Source: Wenzhouxiangellaceae bacterium
GTDB taxonomy: Bacteria > Pseudomonadota > Gammaproteobacteria > Xanthomonadales > Wenzhouxiangellaceae
DNA length: 18,006 nucleotides
Direction of reading: 5' to 3'
NCBI GenBank assembly: GCA_023258355.1
Contig: JALQZL010000016.1
Coordinates: 1 to 18,006, forward strand
In this document: piece after piece, positions 1 to 5,766 of the stretch
Position numbering within the stretch: the stretch's first letter is position 1
Layout of the letters: each line of letters opens with the position of its first letter
The notes under the pieces: generated by a model
Database searches by the model: none
Seen by the model: the letters and a program-made list of their open reading frames with translations, nothing else
What the model was told of the DNA's origin: nothing
Made by a program: the position numbers and the translations under genes

Positions 1-143
1 TGCTGGCACATGCTGGAGCGCAGCAAGTCGATCTTATTGTGATCGGGCACCACGGCAAGGGACCTATTGAGAGCTTTATGCTGGGTTCCGTCGCCAAGGG
101 TATTGTGGATGGGGCAAGGTGTACGGTCACGGTGACCCGATAA
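1..143 (+). CDS. Universal stress protein (UspA family), C-terminal fragment
   Basis: This is the last 46 codons of a gene that begins left of the window. The open frame starts at base 3 and ends at the TAA at 141-143. The visible residues include DLIVIGHHGKG followed by MLGSVAKGIV. This matches the UspA nucleotide-binding signature G-x2-G-x9-G-S/T exactly: the glycines of GHHG, then nine residues, then GS. The ending CTVTVTR is the usual last beta strand of the fold. UspA proteins are small cytoplasmic stress-induced proteins, and those with this signature usually bind ATP. The gene converges on the short-chain dehydrogenase gene with only 22 bases between the stops. Family assignment is firm. 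Specific role and full length cannot be judged. Confidence 0.88.
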   Translation, partial: LAHAGAQQVDLIVIGHHGKGPIESFMLGSVAKGIVDGARCTVTVTR

Positions 144-165
144 CACCCGAGGTAGCAAAAAAGCT

Positions 166-924
166 TTAGAACCCGCCGGTCACAGACAGGCCACCGTCGG
201 CAGTGACAATTTGTCCCGAAAGCCATCTTGAATCATCACCTGCCAAAAAGGCGATGACGCGCGCAATGTCTTCAGGTTCTGCCAACCGCCGAAGAGGCGT
301 GGTGGTCTCGAAGTAACGGACCATTTTTTCGTTCGCCAATAAGGCCTGAGCAAAATCTGTCTTCACAAGGCCAGGTGCGACGGCATTCACACGGATGCCA
401 TCGGGACCCAACTCAAGACATAGATTACGCACCAGTTGGTTCTCCGCAGCTTTTGACATGCCATAGACACCAATGGCTTGGTTGCCAAACTGACCTGCGA
501 TTGATGATACCAACACGACTGACCCGCCACCCGATGCTCGAAGCGCAGGGCGAGCCAAATGGGCTAACCGCATTGATGCGTAGACGTTGTTCCTCATAAT
601 GAGATCGAAAGCCGCCTGATCCACTTGATCAGATGGACCGTAGACGGGATTACTTGCCGCATTGATCACAACAGAATCAAGTTGCCCGTAATGGGCAAGG
701 GTCTTTTCTACCAATTGTTCGAGATCAGACTCGTGACCAATGTGGCAGGCAACGGCCACCGCTTCACCACCGGAGTCTTTGATGGCATCGACAACCGCTT
801 GGCAACTGTCTTGATGGCGACTGGACACCACCACTCGATATCCTCGAGATGCCAGAAGTTCTGCGGTGGCCCGACCGATCCCTCGGCTTGATCCTGTGAT
901 GATGACAACGGGTTGATCGCTCAT
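166..924 (-). CDS. Short-chain dehydrogenase/reductase (SDR family)
   Basis: A complete 252-residue classical SDR, the usual length for the family. The cofactor-binding motif TGSSRGIG is at residues 10-17. Residues SSR at 34-36, after the second beta strand, suggest NADP(H) preference. The catalytic set is visible: Asn at 112/113, Ser141, Tyr154 and Lys158 (YGMSK). The usual NNAG motif is replaced by INAASNP at 87-93, a variant I associate with DHRS4-like SDRs. The C-terminal SGQIVTADGG is typical. The ATG at 922-924 is preceded by AGGAGA at good spacing, so the start is well supported. The gene lies 14 bases after the histidine-phosphatase gene and is probably co-transcribed with it. The substrate is unknown. 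An acyl or carbonyl reductase role is only a guess from family. Confidence 0.93.
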   Translation of the reverse strand: MSDQPVVIITGSSRGIGRATAELLASRGYRVVVSSRHQDSCQAVVDAIKDSGGEAVAVACHIGHESDLEQLVEKTLAHYGQLDSVVINAASNPVYGPSDQVDQAAFDLIMRNNVYASMRLAHLARPALRASGGGSVVLVSSIAGQFGNQAIGVYGMSKAAENQLVRNLCLELGPDGIRVNAVAPGLVKTDFAQALLANEKMVRYFETTTPLRRLAEPEDIARVIAFLAGDDSRWLSGQIVTADGGLSVTGGF

Positions 925-938
925 AAATTCTCCTGACC

Positions 939-1646
939 TTAGGCTAACGTATGTTGCTCATGCGGCAAGTGTTCGACGCAGTTCAACCGAATTAACTCCC
1001 AACCTGATTCAGGCGTGAATGACAATTCGGTTACCGAAGCATTGTACAGGGTGACGTTGCACTGCCTTTGCCATGCCAGCGACTCATCCATGAGCTTTGC
1101 AACGAGCGTACTGATGACGCCTGCAGAAGTGACCGAGACGACGGTGCGCCCCTTTGACACGTACTCGGACCAAGCCTCCGTCACATCAATCACTCGACGA
1201 TAGAAGGCATCCCATGGGCCGTTGTGCGCACAAGACAATCGACCACTTTGCCACTCGCCAAGGACCGATGGGAACCACGCCAAAAAAGTGTCTAAATACG
1301 CCTTAGGATCGGCCAGCTGAGATTCATCGGGCACCGCCAAGCCTAACGTGCCCCCTTGCGCCATGGCCGCCGTGATTAATTGGTCCACCCGATATTCATT
1401 TAACCGCTCATCCACGGCCGCCTTCATCGGCAACGTCATGGCCTCGACCGTTTGGTGATGACGCTTCAAGGAGCCAGAACAGACGTGGGTGTCAGGGTAG
1501 GATGAAACGAGTCCATTTAAACGCTCACCGACATGCTTAGCCTGCACCCAGCCGACATCTGAAAGCCGATCATAGTCCTCGGTCCCCAATGACCCTTGGC
1601 CATGTCGCACCAACACCAAGCGTCCTGAGGTGCGCTCAGTGGTCAT
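939..1646 (-). CDS. Histidine phosphatase superfamily protein (phosphoglycerate-mutase-like), variant active site
   Basis: The protein opens with the phosphohistidine motif LVLVRHGQG (catalytic His15, counted from the chosen start) and has the family's following stretch DRLSDVGWVQA. An arginine-bearing CSGSLKRHHQT and a DERLNEYR segment follow, as in branch-1 histidine phosphatases. Near the C-terminus the usual second catalytic histidine (as in HGG) is absent: the segment reads VVSVTSAGVIS. I chose the ATG at 1644-1646, whose ATGA overlaps the msrA stop. This gives 235 residues and suggests translational coupling. A GTG four codons upstream (1656-1658) is an alternative. No clear Shine-Dalgarno sequence is seen. 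Substrate is unknown. Similar TSGG-type relatives occur near fatty-acid genes, but I recall this rather than showing it here. Confidence 0.87.
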   Translation of the reverse strand: MTTERTSGRLVLVRHGQGSLGTEDYDRLSDVGWVQAKHVGERLNGLVSSYPDTHVCSGSLKRHHQTVEAMTLPMKAAVDERLNEYRVDQLITAAMAQGGTLGLAVPDESQLADPKAYLDTFLAWFPSVLGEWQSGRLSCAHNGPWDAFYRRVIDVTEAWSEYVSKGRTVVSVTSAGVISTLVAKLMDESLAWQRQCNVTLYNASVTELSFTPESGWELIRLNCVEHLPHEQHTLA

Positions 1647-2140
1647 CCAATGCCACACTGGCCGCCACGTCTGGCGAGATATTGTTGGTGATATTCCTCA
1701 GCTCGCCAAAAATTGCCCGCTGGCTCAATGGCCGTGGCAAGGGGTACCTGGTACCGGCCCGATTGATCAAGCGCTGTCTTGGCCTGTTCAGCAATCATTT
1801 GCTGAGATGGGTCATGACAGAAAATGACGGATCGATATTGACGCCCGACATCAGGTCCTTGACGGTCGACTTGGGTAGGATCGTGAAGCGCAAAAAAGGC
1901 GTCAACAAGGGCTCTATAACTGAGTTTTGTCGGGTCAAAGATCACTTCAACCACTTCCGCATGCCCGGTTTGACCAGTGCAGACTTGTTCATAAGTGGGC
2001 TGGTCCACATGGCCACCCATATACCCCACGCTGGCATCTTCCACACCGTCAAGCTTTCTGAATCTGGACTCGACTCCCCAGAAACAGCCAGCCCCGAAAG
2101 TAGCCTTCTCAAATCTTGTCTCTGAATTGATGTCACTCAC
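1643..2140 (-). CDS. msrA: Peptide-methionine (S)-S-oxide reductase MsrA
   Basis: A 165-residue protein of typical MsrA length. It reduces methionine-S-sulfoxide, free or in proteins, back to methionine. The catalytic motif GCFWG is at residues 18-22 with nucleophile Cys19. Other family blocks are present: VGYMGG, HAEVVEVIFDP, HDPTQVDRQGPDVGRQYRS and EPAGNFWRAEEYHQQYL. A cysteine near the end (Cys162, in GGQCGIG) is the likely resolving cysteine that thioredoxin regenerates. The start is GTG (2138-2140, reading MSDINSET), since no in-frame ATG lies nearby. It is the first gene of a minus-strand run with the phosphatase and the dehydrogenase, and is divergent from sbcB across 73 bases. Confidence 0.95.
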   Translation of the reverse strand: MSDINSETRFEKATFGAGCFWGVESRFRKLDGVEDASVGYMGGHVDQPTYEQVCTGQTGHAEVVEVIFDPTKLSYRALVDAFFALHDPTQVDRQGPDVGRQYRSVIFCHDPSQQMIAEQAKTALDQSGRYQVPLATAIEPAGNFWRAEEYHQQYLARRGGQCGIG

Positions 2141-2179
2141 TGTTTTCCCAGCCTCTTTTCAACGTTCCAGGTGAAGCGT

Positions 2180-2206
2180 ATTCTATCTGAACTGGTCGCG
2201 TTACAA
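2180..2206 (-). promoter_or_regulatory. Possible sigma-70 promoter for msrA
   Basis: Read on the minus strand, TTGTAA (2206-2201) and TAGAAT (2185-2180) resemble -35 and -10 hexamers. The spacer is only 15 bases, short of the preferred 17, so this is a weak call. It lies about 40 bases upstream of the msrA GTG in the msrA-sbcB divergent gap. Confidence 0.25.
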
Positions 2207-2213
2207 TGTCGAC

Positions 2214-3638
2214 GTGAGTTCTTCAACCACCTTTCTTTGGCACGACTACGAGACGTTCGGGGCTAACCCGCGGTTTGATCGTCCTTGTCAGTTTGCTTAT
2301 CTGAGAACTGACCAAAACCTTGAACCCATCGAATCCCCCCAAATCTTATACTGCCAACCCACTTTAGATGTGCTACCCCACCCCAAAGCATGCGCCATTA
2401 CGGGGATTACTCCCCAGCTTGCCTTAGCGCGTGGCGAGCCAGAACCTCGTTTTGCTCAACAAATTTTTGATGTGATGTCTCGTCCGGGCACCTGTGCCGT
2501 GGGCTACAACAGTTTTAGATTTGATGACGAGATTACTAGGCACCTCTTCTGGCGCAATTTCCTAAGCCCCTACCAACGGGAGTTTTCAAATGGCAATAGC
2601 CGCTTTGATCTGATCAATGTGATGAGGCTGATGCGTGCACTGAGGCCAGATGGGCTCCATTGGGCAGATTATGATGACGGTAGGCCCAGCTTTCGGTTGG
2701 AAGACTTGGCGCAGGCCAACGGCCTAGACACCGAATGCGCCCATGATGCGCTGGTCGATGTCGAAAACACATTGGGGCTCGCCCAGATGGTGAAAAAGCA
2801 GCAGCCAAAACTCTGGGATTGGGCCCTGTCTTTGAGAGACAAAGCACTGGTCGACCAACTCCTGTGTCAGGGGCAACCCTTATTGCATGTCACCTCATTC
2901 TTCGCACCCTACCCCGGTAGCCTCAGTGCAGTCCTTCCACTTGGGCCTCACCCGAAGATGAGGACCCAATGGTTGGCATGGGACCTAAGAGTGGATCCTG
3001 AGGCGTATTTGGCCCAAGAACCTACCGAGCTGATCGAAACATTGAGCAACCCATCCAGCGATCATGGCCACTCGCCCCGCTCGCCCTTGATTACCATCAA
3101 AATCAACGCCGCACCGATGCTTGCACCAACAACGGTCGCCGACAGCGGCACCAGACAGCGCCTGGCATTAGAGACCGAGGCAATCGAAGATCATGCCAAG
3201 CGCCTGGGCCAGCATCCTGACTGGATCAGCCAAGTTTTGGGGGCTCATGCTGACTCAAAGCGCGATGGGCGTGAAATTACCGATCCTGAGGAAGACCTCT
3301 ATGGAGGCTTCATACCTCGATCAGACCAGCCATTGGTCAATCGTGTCCCGCAAATGACGGGCAGCGATCTGACAGATCTGGGTGAGCCGTTCAGTGATCC
3401 ACGGCTTAACGCGTTACTCTTCCGGTACCGGGCACGTTACTGGCCTGAGTCACTCAACGCCGACGAGCGCACCCATTGGCTCACCTATTGCCGGGAAAAA
3501 TGGGATGGTGGTGTGCCTCATCCGGGATTATCTTTGACTGAATATGCCAATGAGACCGATGCGGTCGCTAGGGAGCACCCAGAGCAGGAGGAATTGTTGG
3601 TGGCTCTTAAAAACTGGCCTGACTCAGTCACATTTTAG
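2214..3638 (+). CDS. sbcB: Exodeoxyribonuclease I (SbcB/XonA)
   Basis: A 474-residue protein, almost the same length as E. coli exonuclease I (475). This enzyme degrades single-stranded DNA 3' to 5' and acts in recombination and mismatch repair. The DnaQ-like DEDDh active site is complete and in register with E. coli after a four-residue offset: Asp11 and Glu13 in HDYETFG, Asp104 in FRFDDE, His177 and Asp182 in HDALVDV. The exonuclease domain spans about residues 6-195. The SH3-like and helical C-terminal domains follow, including DLYGGF and NALLFRYRARYWP. The start is GTG at 2214-2216. An ATG at 2206-2208 is out of frame and stops after three codons. No strong Shine-Dalgarno sequence is visible. 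The gene converges on the small gene at 3925-4257. Confidence 0.96.
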   Translation: MSSSTTFLWHDYETFGANPRFDRPCQFAYLRTDQNLEPIESPQILYCQPTLDVLPHPKACAITGITPQLALARGEPEPRFAQQIFDVMSRPGTCAVGYNSFRFDDEITRHLFWRNFLSPYQREFSNGNSRFDLINVMRLMRALRPDGLHWADYDDGRPSFRLEDLAQANGLDTECAHDALVDVENTLGLAQMVKKQQPKLWDWALSLRDKALVDQLLCQGQPLLHVTSFFAPYPGSLSAVLPLGPHPKMRTQWLAWDLRVDPEAYLAQEPTELIETLSNPSSDHGHSPRSPLITIKINAAPMLAPTTVADSGTRQRLALETEAIEDHAKRLGQHPDWISQVLGAHADSKRDGREITDPEEDLYGGFIPRSDQPLVNRVPQMTGSDLTDLGEPFSDPRLNALLFRYRARYWPESLNADERTHWLTYCREKWDGGVPHPGLSLTEYANETDAVAREHPEQEELLVALKNWPDSVTF

Positions 3639-3701
3639 ATTCGTCCCAGTATCCAAAAAACAATAACTTAGCACGCTTTTGTGCAGTAGTACTTTCGAAT
3701 G

Positions 3702-3710
3702 TTATGCACA
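3702..3710 (+). promoter_or_regulatory. Single DnaA-box consensus match
   Basis: TTATGCACA matches the DnaA-box consensus TTATNCACA at all fixed positions. It lies 64 bases after the sbcB stop, in the same gap as the inverted TTATCCACA pair. One 9-mer can occur by chance. The neighbouring sites give it weight. Confidence 0.45.
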
Positions 3711-3812
3711 AGCCTCTGATTCATCGTTTCACATTTTTATCACATCACAATCTGGCAATGACAACGCAAGACAAGCAGACTTAAGTGATTGATTTAATGG
3801 TATTTTTTTGAA

Positions 3813-3831
3813 TTGTATAAATTTTATACAA
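3813..3831. repeat. AT-rich perfect palindrome
   Basis: The arms TTGTATAAA and TTTATACAA are perfect 9-base inverted copies around a single central T. Each half resembles a degenerate DnaA box (TTATACAA), with one or two mismatches to TTATNCACA. It follows a run of seven T residues at about 3802-3808. It could be a protein operator or an easily melted element. No U tract follows it on either strand, so it is not an ordinary terminator. Confidence 0.55.
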
Positions 3832-3879
3832 ATCGCTATGACTGCGATATCCAGACAGATGGGCTAACTTTGCCCACAG

Positions 3880-3906
3880 TGTTATCCACAGCTTTTGTGG
3901 ATAACA
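3880..3906. repeat. Inverted pair of perfect DnaA boxes
   Basis: The 11-base arms TGTTATCCACA (3880-3890) and TGTGGATAACA (3896-3906) are perfect inverted copies around the 5-base spacer GCTTT. Each arm contains TTATCCACA, the strongest E. coli DnaA-box sequence. Neither direction shows a U tract after the stem, so a terminator role is unlikely. DnaA binding is inferred from the consensus, not shown. Confidence 0.6.
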
Positions 3907-3924
3907 TCACAAACCCAGTCTGGA

Positions 3925-4257
3925 TCAAGCAGATGGCACCGAATCGATTTGGTCTAGCAGGGGAAGCGGCAGGGTCTCGGTCGACGGATAGGCCCGACCC
4001 GTCAGCCGTTTTCTACCCCGTTCTTGACCCAGCGCTCGCCTCAATACCTGATCTGATCTGGGTGAAACCCATTCAACAACGCTCCCATCATCAAATTGCA
4101 TCATCAACACTGTTGGGGGCTGACCCTCCCGCCCAGGTTTAGCGACGACCGCCTCGATGCGCTTCCCCACGATTTGGTCCCGAAAATCAGCGGTTGAGAT
4201 GGATGCAGTTTTGGGTTTCTGACCTCTAGAAAAGACGCTTCTTCCTTGATTTTGCAT
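3925..4257 (-). CDS. Small hypothetical protein, unrecognised
   Basis: A 110-residue protein I do not recognise. The start is set by the ATG at 4255-4257 (MQNQGRS), which has a strong AAGGAG six bases upstream (4264-4269). A longer frame reaching 4287 is less likely. The N-terminal 20 residues are basic and polar (RSVFSRGQKPKTAS), probably disordered. A middle block follows, with FRDQIVGKRIEAVVAKPG and a probable beta segment VLMMQFDDGSVVEWVSP. Then comes an arginine-rich stretch QVLRRALGQERGRKRL and a proline/leucine-rich end. There is no signal peptide or membrane segment. The net charge is clearly basic, so nucleic-acid binding is possible but unproven. It is divergent from the ComEA-like gene and its stop lies 19 bases from the inverted DnaA boxes. 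Confidence 0.7.
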   Translation of the reverse strand: MQNQGRSVFSRGQKPKTASISTADFRDQIVGKRIEAVVAKPGREGQPPTVLMMQFDDGSVVEWVSPRSDQVLRRALGQERGRKRLTGRAYPSTETLPLPLLDQIDSVPSA

Positions 4258-4498
4258 GGTGTTCTCCTTTTCAAGTCGAGCTAACAACGCTTCCTAGAGT
4301 TCATTAAAACCCACGACTTTCTCAAAACGTGAGAAGCAACCAAGCCTCTGATAATAGGAGATATCGCACCTTTAACCGAGTTTGTATCGGATGGTCTCAA
4401 TTGAGCTAAGACCTCTATTCTGATGTGAGTGCTGTCCAGTCTATCAAGGCATGCACTCCACCAAAACTTTTCACTTTAAGTCGGACAAGGAGTCACTT

Positions 4499-4798
4499 AT
4501 GACCATGAAAACCATGCTCTCCACCCTACTCTTGGCAGGCGTGCTTGCCTTGAGCCTGCCATCAACCCTATGGGCTCAATCAAGCCGAGTGGACATTAAC
4601 ACGGCAACTGCGGAAGAAATATCAGACCAGCTTGTTGGCATCGGCCCTTCCAAGGCCGAGGCTATTGTTGCTTATCGTGAGGAGTTCGGCGCTTTTGAAG
4701 ATGTTGATGAGCTAATCAACGTGCGGGGCATTGGACTGAGGACAGTGGATCAGAATCGAGATCGGCTAACGGTAGGTGACCCAAATTTGGCTTTTTAA
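4499..4798 (+). CDS. Secreted ComEA-like helix-hairpin-helix protein
   Basis: A 99-residue protein. The start is the ATG at 4499-4501, preceded by AAGGAG at 4487-4492 with a six-base spacer. An in-frame ATG at 4451 lacks this and would spoil the signal peptide. Residues 1-26 form a clear signal peptide (lysine, then TMLSTLLLAGVLALSL) with likely cleavage near LWA|QSS. The mature part is a ComEA-type tandem helix-hairpin-helix: VDINTATAEEI, then GIGPSKAEAIVAYREEFGAF, then GIGLRTV. In competent bacteria ComEA binds incoming double-stranded DNA in the periplasm. Many gammaproteobacteria carry such short solo proteins, and the sequence alone does not prove a competence role. A hairpin terminator follows 16 bases after the stop. 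Confidence 0.9.
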   Translation: MTMKTMLSTLLLAGVLALSLPSTLWAQSSRVDINTATAEEISDQLVGIGPSKAEAIVAYREEFGAFEDVDELINVRGIGLRTVDQNRDRLTVGDPNLAF

Positions 4799-4813
4799 AC
4801 TGGTGTCATCCAG

Positions 4814-4838
4814 CGGATGGGCTTAGGCCCATCCGTTT
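4814..4838 (+). terminator. Probable intrinsic terminator of the ComEA-like gene
   Basis: Perfect 9-base arms CGGATGGGC (4814-4822) and GCCCATCCG (4827-4835) enclose a TTAG loop. The sequence TTTGGACTTTG follows, an interrupted T tract. It lies 16 bases after the stop at 4798. In the opposite direction it would sit after recR, but there no T tract follows the stem, so plus-strand termination is the better reading. Confidence 0.65.
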
Positions 4839-4853
4839 GGACTTTGTTACTCA

Positions 4854-5450
4854 CTAGCGCATGGGTTGACGAGAGCCAAAGGCATGAGCCAGCGTTGATC
4901 GATCAGTATGCTCCAACTCGCCACCTAGGGGCACACCTTGCGCAAGGCGGCTCACACCAATACCTTCCCGTGTTGCCATCTCTCTTAAATAGTGAGCTGT
5001 CGCTTCACCCTCCACCGTAGTGTTGGTTGCGATGATCATTTCTTGAATTGGCTCGTCCGCCAAACGACGCGCCAGCATGCTCAGCCCCAACTGCTCCGGC
5101 CCGATCCCATCCAGCGGTGACAATCTTCCCAACAGCACAAAATAGCGGCCTCGGAAGCCTGTGGCACTCTCAATCGCCAACACATCAGCTGGGCTCTCCA
5201 CGACGCAGAGTGTGTGCGCCTCACGATCCGAGCTCTCACAAACCCTGCAAAGATCATTCACGGTGAAATTGCGGCACAATTGGCAACGCTGGATGCGAGA
5301 CATCGCCTCTCCCAGTGCCACACTCAAGCGTCGGCCACCCTCCCGATCGCGCTCTAATAATTGCAATGCCATACGCTGAGCAGATCGTTTACCTACGCCT
5401 GGCAAGCAGCGAAGGGCCTCCAGTAATTCGTCAAAAGGGTCGCTTTTCAA
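4854..5450 (-). CDS. recR: Recombination mediator protein RecR
   Basis: A 198-residue protein of standard RecR length (E. coli 201). RecR works with RecO and RecF to load RecA on SSB-coated single-stranded DNA at gaps. Domains in order: helix-hairpin-helix LPGVGKRSAQRMA at about 16-28; a C4 zinc finger with Cys56, Cys59, Cys68 and Cys71; a Toprim domain from about 79 (CVVESPADVLAIE) with an ATNTTVEGEATA segment; and the C-terminal GVPLGGELEHTD motif. The start is TTG (5448-5450), and its TTGA overlaps the ybaB stop. No Shine-Dalgarno sequence is visible, so translation is probably coupled to ybaB. It is the last gene of the dnaX-ybaB-recR operon. Confidence 0.96.
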   Translation of the reverse strand: MKSDPFDELLEALRCLPGVGKRSAQRMALQLLERDREGGRRLSVALGEAMSRIQRCQLCRNFTVNDLCRVCESSDREAHTLCVVESPADVLAIESATGFRGRYFVLLGRLSPLDGIGPEQLGLSMLARRLADEPIQEMIIATNTTVEGEATAHYLREMATREGIGVSRLAQGVPLGGELEHTDRSTLAHAFGSRQPMR

Positions 5451-5764
5451 GGCAATTGAAAACCTGGTGGCAAGTTGAGACCACTCGTCAGCCCAGCCAT
5501 TTTCTGTTGGCTTTGCTCTTGTACCTTATTGATCGCATCATTTAGCGCTGCCGCCACCAAGTCTTCTACCATCTCGAGATCAGCACCAATGTCTGGATCA
5601 ATGCGCACTTTTCGGACCTCATGTCGACCATTCATGACCACTTCAACCATGCCACCACCAGCTTGACCAGTGACTTCGATCTGCCCCAACTCCTCCTGGG
5701 CTTTTTTCATCTGCTCTTGCATTTTCTGCGCTTGCTGCATGAGCTGTGCGATATTGCCTTTCAT
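5447..5764 (-). CDS. ybaB: YbaB/EbfC family nucleoid-associated protein
   Basis: A 105-residue member of the YbaB/EbfC family, close to the E. coli length of 109. These are dimeric DNA-binding proteins associated with the nucleoid. The N-terminal helix IAQLMQQAQKMQEQMKKAQEEL (residues 5-26) is characteristic. It is followed by the beta-sheet segment GGGMVEVVMNGRHEVRKVRIDP and a second helix ending in MAGLTSG. The ATG at 5762-5764 begins two bases after the dnaX stop. AAGGAG lies inside the dnaX 3' end about nine bases upstream. Its placement between dnaX and recR is conserved across many bacteria and supports a recombination or replication link. Confidence 0.95.
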   Translation of the reverse strand: MKGNIAQLMQQAQKMQEQMKKAQEELGQIEVTGQAGGGMVEVVMNGRHEVRKVRIDPDIGADLEMVEDLVAAALNDAINKVQEQSQQKMAGLTSGLNLPPGFQLP

Positions 5765-5766
5765 CC

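Larger units (their letters stand above)
3639..3924. other. AT-rich convergent intergenic region with DnaA-box-like sites
   Basis: This 286-bp gap separates two converging genes, so it is not needed as a promoter for either. It contains a TTATGCACA at 3702-3710, an AT-rich tract with a T run at about 3789-3835 that includes a palindrome, and an inverted pair of TTATCCACA at 3880-3906. A weak GCAC/GTGC hairpin is at about 3671-3684. I see no convincing gene here. A short frame from 3813 on the plus strand runs over the palindrome and antisense into the next gene, and has no family resemblance. Confidence 0.6.

Noticed and set aside
1741..1756. Two GGTACC sequences close together
   Set aside because: They lie inside msrA, are short, and are explained by ordinary codons.
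3880..3906. The 11-base-arm hairpin as an intrinsic terminator for sbcB or the small minus-strand gene
   Set aside because: No T tract follows the stem in either direction, it lies over 240 bases after sbcB, and both arms are exact DnaA-box matches.
3813..4142. A plus-strand 109-codon open frame across the intergenic gap
   Set aside because: It starts in the AT palindrome, runs antisense through the better-supported minus-strand gene with a strong ribosome-binding site, and resembles no family.
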